Source of the DNA: Vibrio hepatarius
GTDB lineage: Bacteria; Pseudomonadota; Gammaproteobacteria; Enterobacterales; Vibrionaceae
Assembly (NCBI RefSeq): GCF_011806575.1
Contig: NZ_JAATOO010000006.1
Location: 1 to 64,000 of the forward strand
Length of the DNA stretch: 64,000 bases
Direction of reading: 5' to 3'
This document shows, in pieces, positions 53,002-60,630 of the stretch. The translations under genes were made by a program, and so were the position numbers. The number at the start of each line of letters is the position of its first letter. Positions within the stretch are counted from its first letter, which is position 1. Below the pieces are notes generated by a model. The model did not search any database. It worked only from the letters and a program-made list of their open reading frames with translations, and was not told the DNA's origin.

Positions 53002-54060
53002 ATGAAACATCTAATTCTATTAGCTCTTGGTTTTATATTTAGCACATCGAGTAGTGCATTGACGATTAACATATCAGTCAAAGGACAAAATGTTCGATAT
53101 GAAAATTCACGCGATTGGGGAAGCGGATATTATGTTGCGACTACATCAGAAATATTTTCTAGTTTAGAACCCACAAAAAAGTGGATACCAGCGATGCAGC
53201 AAGTAAATAAAAACGTGACATTAACGGGTCCTTCTTCAGAACAAACAACCGTGCAGGTATTGGTTCAAGGTTTAGAGTATGACTGGGGTAGTCTGAGCAA
53301 TTCAACTGCAATTAACGATAAATTGGGGCTGGAATCAGGTTATTGCAGCAACTCTACGACCTCAAGCATGACGAAAATTCTGAATAATTCGATGTCATCT
53401 TGTATTAGCTCTGCCGCCATTATAAGTAAATCAGGTTCAGAGAATATTCCCTTTTATTTTGTTAGGCCAATATTTGAAATAAAAAAATTGTTGGAAGCGC
53501 TAAAAGGAAAGGCTGAAGGTGTATATGTAGGTAGTGTGAAAGTTCCGTTTCGTTATTACTTCTACAACAGCATGTCGATTTTAACCTATCGAAATCTGTC
53601 GTTTAATTTGACTTTTCAAGTCAACTATCTTCCAGAAACATTTACGTCATTAATAGTGACACCAGAAAACGGCGGCGTAATGTCTCCTCAATATGGTTCA
53701 GGAACGGTAAAGGGAGAAACTCGGTTTAATATCGAGACGCTGGGTTACTTTAATACTGGGATTAAAATGAAGTTTGATACTTCAAAAACATATTCCTTAA
53801 CCCATGACACTCAAACAGAGAAAAAAATTCCGTATTACGTTCACTGTGATACCTGTGAAGACCAAGTGATTGTCGGTGATAACGGCAATGTAACCACCTC
53901 TGTATTGAACAATGCTGGCGTGGTATTGGCGCCTGTTGGAAGTGATAAGACGAGAATTAATTACAACCTAACGGTTGGTTACAGCGACAAAACGGTCAAT
54001 GAAGTCGTTACTGGCGGTTACTCGGACTCCTTTGTCGTAATATTTGGATTGGACTTTTAA
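53002..54060 (+). CDS. Putative tip adhesin (CfaE/CooD-like minor subunit)
   Basis: 352 residues, close to the 360 of CfaE, with signal MKHLILLALGFIFSTSSSA. It is a two-domain plan: an N-terminal domain with one cysteine pair (ESGYCSNS, SSCISSA), then a C-terminal pilin domain with a CDTCED pair and the ending GGYSDSFVVIFGLDF. The SDSFVVIFGL end is typical of subunits in donor-strand complementation. As the last structural subunit of the operon it is the likely receptor-binding tip. The receptor is unknown. Confidence 0.7.
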   Translation: MKHLILLALGFIFSTSSSALTINISVKGQNVRYENSRDWGSGYYVATTSEIFSSLEPTKKWIPAMQQVNKNVTLTGPSSEQTTVQVLVQGLEYDWGSLSNSTAINDKLGLESGYCSNSTTSSMTKILNNSMSSCISSAAIISKSGSENIPFYFVRPIFEIKKLLEALKGKAEGVYVGSVKVPFRYYFYNSMSILTYRNLSFNLTFQVNYLPETFTSLIVTPENGGVMSPQYGSGTVKGETRFNIETLGYFNTGIKMKFDTSKTYSLTHDTQTEKKIPYYVHCDTCEDQVIVGDNGNVTTSVLNNAGVVLAPVGSDKTRINYNLTVGYSDKTVNEVVTGGYSDSFVVIFGLDF

Positions 54061-54061
54061 T

Positions 54062-54892
54062 ATGTTTAAAAAACTCATTGCAGTAGCGACTGCCATCTAC
54101 TCTATCGCCAGCTATGCAATAGAATACGATGAATCGTTTTATATTTCACCGAAGCTAGATTTTGTGAATCAGTTAGATTCAGAAGATAGCTCTGATTTCG
54201 GTATAGGTTATGCGCTAGATATCGGCGTACCGGTTTATAAATTTGTCTCGATCGAGAACACCGTTAGATACATCGATTGGAATTCAGAACAGTTTGACAG
54301 CAACTTTCTTCAATATGGAGCCTTGCTAAAGCTGAACTTTCCATTCACCGATAAAACCAACTTCGCTCTCTCAGGTGGTTTCTTAGCCGACCTAGATGTA
54401 GGGAATGAAGCAAGAGACAAAGAAGTGAACCCTTACGTGAAGTTGGATGTGGACTACAACATCAATAACAACTGGGCGGTTGTTTTAGGCGTTAACCAGT
54501 CTTTCAGTTCGGACTATTTAGATCAATACGCATACAGCTTGGGTGTGAAATATAAGTTTTATAAAGAGAAAGCAACCGTTGAACCACAACCAGCTTGTGA
54601 CTGTATTTTCACAGAAGAGAAAGTAGAAGAAGTCGTACAACCTGTTCCAGAAGAACCAAAAGTGGTTGAACCTACTATTGAAAAGGTACCGGAGCCAGAA
54701 CTTAATAAGCAGGAAGTGAAGTCTACGCTTGATTACGTTCTTAAAGAGGGTGATTACATCTACCAAATATGCCGACGATTTAATATGTCCTTAGATGAAT
54801 TTGTAAGCATGAATAAAGATTACTTTTCTGGTCGGAATTTGGATTACGTATACCCAGGTGAAATTGTAAAAGTAAAAAATCCAAAAAAATAA
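54062..54892 (+). CDS. Outer-membrane beta-barrel with C-terminal LysM domain
   Basis: 276 residues from the ATG at 54062, one base after the adhesin stop (TAATATG). Signal peptide of about 17, then about 150 residues of OmpA-like barrel strands (YDESFYISPKLDF through YAYSLGVKYKFYK). A Cys pair (ACDC) and a Glu/Pro-rich linker (about 180-215) follow, then a LysM domain (LDYVLKEGDYIYQICRRFNMSLDEFVSMN...YPGEIVKVK). It should sit in the outer membrane and bind peptidoglycan with the LysM, replacing the usual OmpA C-domain. It could anchor the pilus machinery. Confidence 0.78.
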   Translation: MFKKLIAVATAIYSIASYAIEYDESFYISPKLDFVNQLDSEDSSDFGIGYALDIGVPVYKFVSIENTVRYIDWNSEQFDSNFLQYGALLKLNFPFTDKTNFALSGGFLADLDVGNEARDKEVNPYVKLDVDYNINNNWAVVLGVNQSFSSDYLDQYAYSLGVKYKFYKEKATVEPQPACDCIFTEEKVEEVVQPVPEEPKVVEPTIEKVPEPELNKQEVKSTLDYVLKEGDYIYQICRRFNMSLDEFVSMNKDYFSGRNLDYVYPGEIVKVKNPKK

Positions 54893-54979
54893 AAATACTC
54901 ACAAGGCTCGTTATTAAAAATATTTATAACGGTTAAGCCTTCGTATTAATTCATTTAATGAATATGTGTGAGAGTAATG

Positions 54980-57868
54980 ATGAAAAAATCATATTTAGCC
55001 TTAATAGCAGTGCCTTTTGCACTATTGGGTTGTGGTGGAGAAGGGAGTGGTAGTTCAACATCGAACTATAATCGTCCGGTAGAGCAAGAGCCAGTGGTTT
55101 ACACACAAGATAGTATTGTGCGTACTGTCACTGAACAAAAGCTCTCGGTTAATTTAAGCGAAAGAAACTCTATCTCAAATAGCGACGAGCTGCTGATCGA
55201 TGATATTACTAATATCACGGGGAGCAGTCAGTGTGATCCTGTGACCATATCGGGCATGATATTTGAGTTGGAGGCTTTTGAAAATCCGACGATGTGTCAA
55301 TACCAATATTCATTGCGTAGCGTTGAGTCTGGAACAACCTTTTCGAATCCAAGAATGGTAACGAGCGTTCTGGTTGAAAAGCGTACAACGATCATGCCAA
55401 ATAGCCGTTCTAGCCTACGTTCTTTGCCGTCGACAACACTTCCACCTATTCAGGTCTCTATTTCTGTGCCTGGAAGCGTAGCAAATATCGATTTGAATGC
55501 TCAGCTAGCGAGCTTATATCCGACGGACAGTGAAGGTAACAAATACGTCTTATCTAGCACGGTATTGGTGCTTGGTTCAGGCAGTGCGAAAGCGACTACG
55601 GATGACTTAAAAAAGAGCATTGTTGAATACACTAGTGACACCTACGACCTAGGCGGCATTACGCGCTTAATATATTCACTGTCTGACGATTTTGATGGTG
55701 ACGGCGTAGGGGACTTTAAAGTTGGTGCAATCGATATCAGCGTCAGCTCATCAGACAGCAATAGTAACCCTGAAACCAAATATTTCCAGTGGACCAATAA
55801 TGGGGTGGATATTAAAGTCGGACAGAAATACACAATCGATGTCGCTAGTGATATTAGTGCGGACTGTACCTATGGTCGTGAACCGCAAGATACTAAAGGT
55901 AGCTGCGTTTTTGACTCAGACGGTGATTCTCTCCAACTAGTAGGGGTTTACGCGTACGACGCCACCGTTTCACCAACAAGCTTAACCCAGTTGGATAATA
56001 CTAAGTTCGATGTGACGTTTAGCCGTACTGGCTTGCACGATATTAGCTATCAAGTCAGCGACCATTATGGCGGTTTTGCGACAGGTATTGTTCGTGTGTA
56101 CGTAAAAGAAAACAGTGCCCCTATATTACAAAATAATCCGTACATTTGGTATGCAAATGAACTCACAGGAATGTCAATTTCCGCATCAGCTCTTGCGACC
56201 GATATCGATGGAGACACAGTCTCGTTTAAATCGGTTACGCAACCGACATCTGGAAAAGTAACAGCGAAAATTTCAACGGACAAATCAAAAATACAAGTTG
56301 ATGCACAAGTTGATTCCGAAGGCGCACATTTTTTTGATGCTGTATTGACTGATGGAGACAACGATGTCACTCAACATTGGGTAGTTATTGTTAATTCAAA
56401 TACTCATCTGTCTTTGAAGAGTGAGCTTGAAAGAACATTTAACGTGACGGTCAACACGCCACTGACTATCGATATATCGTCATTGATTGAAGGGTATCGT
56501 CCTGGTGAACAGGCTTCAGTAGAAGTTAAAAGTACGTCAGGTGCGTTGCTTGGAACGGTCAAAGTGTCTGATGAGAGTGTATACAAAGTTATTTATACAC
56601 CTAATAGCAACGTCATGGGTGTAGATGACTTCATCTTTGAAGTTAAGACTAACTCGGGGGCAGAAATTGCTGGTAACGTGATTGTTCATGTAGGTAATCC
56701 ACCAGCACTGGATATCACGGAAATTAATGCAACTGAGGGACAAAATGATCTTATTACCGCATCGGTAACATGCGAATACTGTGATGTCAGCAAATATGAG
56801 TACGAATGGGTGATCAATGGTGAAACTGTCTCTAAAGAGAAGTCTTTTACCATTACTCCTGAACAACGTATTTACAATGTGACTCTGTTGGTTATTGGCT
56901 ACGATGTATTTGGCCAGGTGACTTACGAGCTTGGCTCATTTGATTTCTTCAAAGTTGTTATCGGATCGTTCGAACAGCCGGCAAAAAGTTGTCAAGACAT
57001 TTTCTTAACTTATAACTCTCCGTTTGCCCTGAAAGCTAACGATGGGGAATATTGGCTAAGAAGTGCCGACAATACCTACACCTACAAAACCCAGTGCGAC
57101 ATGGTTTCACAACCAGAATCTGATTCGTCAAAGAAATCCGTAGGTGGATATACACTCGTATGGTCTTACTCAGAGAAAACGAACTTACAGCGTTTTGGTG
57201 GCAACACGAATGTGTTCTCGCAGCGCGGTAAGAATGTGGCGTTTAATGGCTCTTTGTTTACTAACGGTCGAGGACTGGTGACATCAGAGAGTGGAACTGT
57301 CAACTACAATGACTTCCGCGTAACGAACGCTGAGATGAGCAATAAATATGGCTTGTCATATTCACGAGTATCTTACACCTCGGATACGTCAGTAGAGACG
57401 ATTAACAAAGACCCAGATAACACTGTACAGAATTGGTATATGCAGACTACGCATCCAGTTACGTTTTATAAAGGTGACTATGTCTTTAATGGTGGTGGCG
57501 AACAATCTGGAGTTTATGGAATGCTCAATGGGAGCTACTTTGTTGGTACATACCAAACCACGCGCACCGTAAATTTAAAAGATAGCAGCGGAAATAGTTT
57601 GGGCAATATGACAGCTTATGGTGGAGGGTATGGATTCCACTTCTCTGTAGATGAAGTGATTTATGGTCAATACTTGAACAATTTCTGGGGTTTTTGGGGT
57701 GAAAATGACCATCAGCTAGATTTGTTTGGTGTCTGCACAAGCCCAACGTTGATGTCCTTAGGAGGCGTCTCGGCTTATGGCTGTAATGGTGATACTGCTG
57801 GAGCTAAATCGTTCCATCCCGCGGTGAACAATGGTGAAGGATATGTAGCACAGTGGTGGGCTCAGTAA
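54980..57868 (+). CDS. Large surface lipoprotein with cadherin/Ig-like repeats and a fibrinogen-like C-terminus
   Basis: 962 residues. The start is taken as the second of two adjacent ATGs, with GAGAG upstream. Signal ending ALLGC (lipidated Cys near residue 16). Regions: a Ser-rich spacer, an N-terminal domain with Cys pairs, a calcium-type loop DFDGDGVGDFK, then cadherin/VCBS-like repeats (DIDGDTVSF; QDTKGSCVFDSDGDSLQ) and Ig-like stretches. The last about 290 residues resemble a fibrinogen-related domain (SCQDIFL...GEYWLRS...CDM...GGYTLVWSYS), a fold that binds sugars or N-acetyl groups. It is probably a surface adhesin expressed with the pilus. Confidence 0.72.
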   Translation: MKKSYLALIAVPFALLGCGGEGSGSSTSNYNRPVEQEPVVYTQDSIVRTVTEQKLSVNLSERNSISNSDELLIDDITNITGSSQCDPVTISGMIFELEAFENPTMCQYQYSLRSVESGTTFSNPRMVTSVLVEKRTTIMPNSRSSLRSLPSTTLPPIQVSISVPGSVANIDLNAQLASLYPTDSEGNKYVLSSTVLVLGSGSAKATTDDLKKSIVEYTSDTYDLGGITRLIYSLSDDFDGDGVGDFKVGAIDISVSSSDSNSNPETKYFQWTNNGVDIKVGQKYTIDVASDISADCTYGREPQDTKGSCVFDSDGDSLQLVGVYAYDATVSPTSLTQLDNTKFDVTFSRTGLHDISYQVSDHYGGFATGIVRVYVKENSAPILQNNPYIWYANELTGMSISASALATDIDGDTVSFKSVTQPTSGKVTAKISTDKSKIQVDAQVDSEGAHFFDAVLTDGDNDVTQHWVVIVNSNTHLSLKSELERTFNVTVNTPLTIDISSLIEGYRPGEQASVEVKSTSGALLGTVKVSDESVYKVIYTPNSNVMGVDDFIFEVKTNSGAEIAGNVIVHVGNPPALDITEINATEGQNDLITASVTCEYCDVSKYEYEWVINGETVSKEKSFTITPEQRIYNVTLLVIGYDVFGQVTYELGSFDFFKVVIGSFEQPAKSCQDIFLTYNSPFALKANDGEYWLRSADNTYTYKTQCDMVSQPESDSSKKSVGGYTLVWSYSEKTNLQRFGGNTNVFSQRGKNVAFNGSLFTNGRGLVTSESGTVNYNDFRVTNAEMSNKYGLSYSRVSYTSDTSVETINKDPDNTVQNWYMQTTHPVTFYKGDYVFNGGGEQSGVYGMLNGSYFVGTYQTTRTVNLKDSSGNSLGNMTAYGGGYGFHFSVDEVIYGQYLNNFWGFWGENDHQLDLFGVCTSPTLMSLGGVSAYGCNGDTAGAKSFHPAVNNGEGYVAQWWAQ

Positions 57869-57894
57869 TTAATACCCGCTGTGGTTAATAAACT

Positions 57895-57922
57895 AAGAGC
57901 CCATCATCGATGGGCTCTTTTT
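57895..57922 (+). terminator. Terminator of the pilus operon
   Basis: A 9-bp perfect stem (57895-57903 with 57911-57919) runs into five T's. Confidence 0.85.
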
Positions 57923-58035
57923 GTTTGGGCTTTGTAAGAACAATCCTATTGTATTAATATTAATTGATAGAATTATAATGCAAAGGTATTATGTGAAACT
58001 ATAATAATAAGTATTAAGTACCAAGGAGTTTAGCC

Positions 58036-59019
58036 GTGGCTCTAGAATTTAAAGATAGCCTGTCCCTCTGGATTGAAAGCAAAGGAATATCAAGGAAAGA
58101 ACTAATTGCCCTTCTTCAAAATAAATATTACGAAGAATTCAAGGGATTAGATGCTATTACATTGAGCCGATGGCTAAATGGAAAAAGCACACCTCCGTTA
58201 TACAAGCAATTTTATATAGCCAAATGCTTAGGTATATGCTTAAAAGAGCATATTAGATCGTTGGATTTGTCCAAAATTAAATATCCAACGAAGTATGACG
58301 CTATTCTTTACAACTTGACCAAGGCGCTTGATTTTTCACTTTCAGTTCTTTCTTATCGTTACGTGCCTAAGTACGTCAAGTCAGAAATATCACGCGACAG
58401 TTATCAGGAACATGTTGAACGATTTGGCGAGTTTTATGGCAACGTCTCTCCACTAAAGAATTTTAAAAGTGCCTTGTATGAAATGAAAAGCAGCATTGAT
58501 TACAAGAGTATTGTACTTAAGAATGAAAACGATGAAATTCTCGGCCATTGGTCGGGGATTATCGATATAGAGAAGCTGAACGGTATTCCATCGTTTATTA
58601 CCATTCCACAAAACGAAGTGGATAGAAGTTGTTTAGTCTCGTTGGGATATTATGTTAACTCAGAACATTATTTTGAGTTGATTGTTCAAGCTATCTGTTT
58701 ATATTTAATGGCTTATTCTAAAACTAAAGATTTTGTTTATTTTTTCAATGTTGATTGCAGGCCGATTATAGAATTCTGCAAATTTGTCTTTAATGCGGAA
58801 GAAATGAAATACTACCCACCTTTGGATGAGAAGGATAAGATGGGTGTCTATCTGCTTAAATTCAATATCATTAAGTCGATTGCCAATCCCACTCTTTTAA
58901 AAAAGGTACAGGAGAAATTGAACTGTCTTGAAACGTGTGACCCGAATGAGTGTAAATTATGTAATTTAAAGGAAATCGAGCTTAGGGTGAGCGACACACA
59001 CAAAATCAAAATTGAGTAA
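58036..59019 (+). CDS. XRE-like helix-turn-helix protein with C-terminal four-cysteine motif
   Basis: 327 residues from a GTG start with AAGGAG eight bases upstream. The N-terminal helix-turn-helix is in SLWIESKGISRKELIALLQNKY...LDAITLSRWLNGKSTPP. The middle of about 200 residues is unassigned. Near the C-terminus Cys297, 301, 306 and 309 form C-x3-C-x4-C-x2-C, which could bind zinc or an iron-sulfur cluster. It is AT-rich like the pilus genes. Its stop overlaps the convergent gene by 14 bases. It may regulate the pilus locus. Confidence 0.68.
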   Translation: MALEFKDSLSLWIESKGISRKELIALLQNKYYEEFKGLDAITLSRWLNGKSTPPLYKQFYIAKCLGICLKEHIRSLDLSKIKYPTKYDAILYNLTKALDFSLSVLSYRYVPKYVKSEISRDSYQEHVERFGEFYGNVSPLKNFKSALYEMKSSIDYKSIVLKNENDEILGHWSGIIDIEKLNGIPSFITIPQNEVDRSCLVSLGYYVNSEHYFELIVQAICLYLMAYSKTKDFVYFFNVDCRPIIEFCKFVFNAEEMKYYPPLDEKDKMGVYLLKFNIIKSIANPTLLKKVQEKLNCLETCDPNECKLCNLKEIELRVSDTHKIKIE

Positions 59020-59647
59020 TGGAAACAGGTCGAATCCAAGTATCGATATTTTGGCATTTTTCATTTATTGAGTTCATGAGCTGCTTCGCCTCCGAATATC
59101 GTTCATAGGCTTCGCTCACTAAATAAAACGTATTGTCTTCAACGTGTTGGTACAAGGGAATCTCCGCGCATCTACCTAGGATTGAAGCCGGCTCTTTATC
59201 ACCTGAGTAAAACTGGATGACGTAACCCTTTTTCGTTTTAGCATAAGTTGCTGCCAGTTTTGCATGTGCAGTATCAAGTTGCGCGGCCAAGTACTGACAC
59301 GTCTTCGCGCTGACATCAAAACTCAAGTACGTTTTTTCACTTATCACGTCTAAAATACTTACTCGGTCGATATTAGGGGTGCTGACGCATTCTTTTAATA
59401 GTGTATAGGCGGCTAGATCACTGATGACACATGAAGAATCAGCGTAAACAAAGAGTTGTTCTTTTTTTAACTCGTTTTGCATTGAGCATGCTTTTAAGCT
59501 GCTGAAGTTCTGCCCATTCAATGTCCATAAGTCGACAGCATTTTGTATTGTGGAGCTTGCATTGGCTGCAAACGGTAAGCCTATACCGACCAACGCAGAG
59601 TAGATCACATGTATTACGGTGTTGTTTATCAAGGTGTTATCTTTCAC
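59006..59647 (-). CDS. Exported protein of unknown function
   Basis: 213 residues with a signal peptide of about 30 (a hydrophobic stretch ending PFAANA). The mature part is helical and has six to eight cysteines (CSMQNE, SCVISD, LKECVS, KTCQYL, GRCAEI, EKCQN), suggesting disulfides in the periplasm. I do not recognise a family. It lies 105 bp downstream of the ANR gene on the same strand, separated by a long stem-loop, and is convergent with the XRE-like gene. Confidence 0.6.
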   Translation of the reverse strand: MKDNTLINNTVIHVIYSALVGIGLPFAANASSTIQNAVDLWTLNGQNFSSLKACSMQNELKKEQLFVYADSSCVISDLAAYTLLKECVSTPNIDRVSILDVISEKTYLSFDVSAKTCQYLAAQLDTAHAKLAATYAKTKKGYVIQFYSGDKEPASILGRCAEIPLYQHVEDNTFYLVSEAYERYSEAKQLMNSINEKCQNIDTWIRPVSITQF

Positions 59648-59674
59648 GAGTTTCTGATGGGGTCTGATATTGAG

Positions 59675-59731
59675 AGTAACTTCTTCTGACGGGAAACGGT
59701 GCTGGCGCTAATAATGAAAGAAGAAGTTACT
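59675..59731 (-). terminator. Long stem-loop after the ANR gene
   Basis: AGTAACTTCTTCT (59675-59687) pairs perfectly with its complement at 59719-59731 around a 31-base loop. It may be a terminator or an mRNA processing site. Confidence 0.5.
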
Positions 59732-59752
59732 GCGCACATATTTCCTAGCCAC

Positions 59753-59944
59753 CTATCGATATAGGTATCGCCTGTTTTCACTTAAGCGAGCACAACAAAA
59801 AGCAAATCTTGATTGCGCCCACTTTGAATTATCACGACTTTTTGCGCATTCCGCCGCTTCTTGCCACATTACCCTAGCTCCGCTGTAGTTTTTTTCTCGT
59901 TCCATTCTTGCTGCCGCATCTGCCATCTCACGGTATTCCGTCAT
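59753..59944 (-). CDS. ANR-family (AraC negative regulator) protein
   Basis: 63 residues with a strong AAGGAGA ribosome site. It matches the ANR pattern: YREMADAAARMEREKNYSGARVMWQEAAECAKSRDNSKWAQSRFAFC (helical, with the A-A-x-x-E, W-x-x-A and N-x-x-W-A-x-x-R-x-x-F-C positions). In enteric pathogens ANR proteins such as Aar bind AraC/Rns-type activators of fimbriae and repress them. An ANR gene beside an alpha-class pilus operon therefore suggests a negative-control loop. The cognate activator is not in the window. Confidence 0.82.
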   Translation of the reverse strand: MTEYREMADAAARMEREKNYSGARVMWQEAAECAKSRDNSKWAQSRFAFCCARLSENRRYLYR

Positions 59945-60237
59945 CGTTGTCTCCTTAGTAAGCCCTTAATGAACCGGAGAGGAAAAACTATCGCACCTGA
60001 TCGTCATAAAGTTAGCATCTAACGTTTAATTAAATCTCCAATGTAAATTTCCTGTCAGGATTTTTATGGTTGGGCTATACGATTTGGCTTTTCCCCTTGT
60101 GTCGCGTTCGCATTCGCCAAAACGCCGTTTGGAAGCGGTCTAGTTCGTTAGTTTATTTTTCACGCTTTTTTTACGTTCCTCGTGTTCTCATTGCTCAGTC
60201 AAAAACCATTTTTAAATCAATCAAAGAGCTAACAGCG

Positions 60238-60612
60238 ATGACTGCAGGTGTAGAAAAGACTCAAGTAAAAGGGATGAAGCGTGTCATTAACGCAACAGGG
60301 TATTCATTTAAAGGTTTAAAAGCGGCTTGGAAGTACGAAGCTGCCTTTCGTCAGGAAACCGTGCTCGCCGCGTTCTTAACTTTCGTTGCGCTAATTCTAC
60401 CGATTACCAGTACAGAAAAAGTCGCCCTGATTGCTTGTGTTGTATTCGTCATAGTTGTCGAGCTTTTGAACTCGGCAATCGAAGCTGTAGTTGATCGCGT
60501 CGGAATCGAACATCACGAACTCAGTGGTCGAGCGAAAGACATGGGCTCGGCCGCAGTATTTCTAAGTTTATGCCTCGCCTTTGGTGTGTGGGTAACGATT
60601 TTATTTTTGTAA
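60238..60612 (+). CDS. dgkA: Diacylglycerol kinase
   Basis: 124 residues from the ATG at 60238, the standard DgkA length. The longer open frame upstream lacks ATG starts and family match. It has three membrane helices. Motifs: SFKGLKAAWKYEAAFRQE near the start and EVVELLNSAIEAVVDRVG (active-site Glu and Asn) in the middle. It phosphorylates diacylglycerol to phosphatidic acid in the inner membrane. The next gene is a phosphoglycerol/phosphoethanolamine transferase-type enzyme that would release diacylglycerol, so recycling is the likely reason for the pairing. Confidence 0.92.
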   Translation: MTAGVEKTQVKGMKRVINATGYSFKGLKAAWKYEAAFRQETVLAAFLTFVALILPITSTEKVALIACVVFVIVVELLNSAIEAVVDRVGIEHHELSGRAKDMGSAAVFLSLCLAFGVWVTILFL

Positions 60613-60630
60613 GTGTTGGGTGGAATAGTC

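Noticed and set aside
60070..60237. N-terminal extension of dgkA by 56 residues
   Set aside because: It needs a TTG start, has no family match and makes the protein longer than any DgkA. The ATG at 60238 fits the family length.
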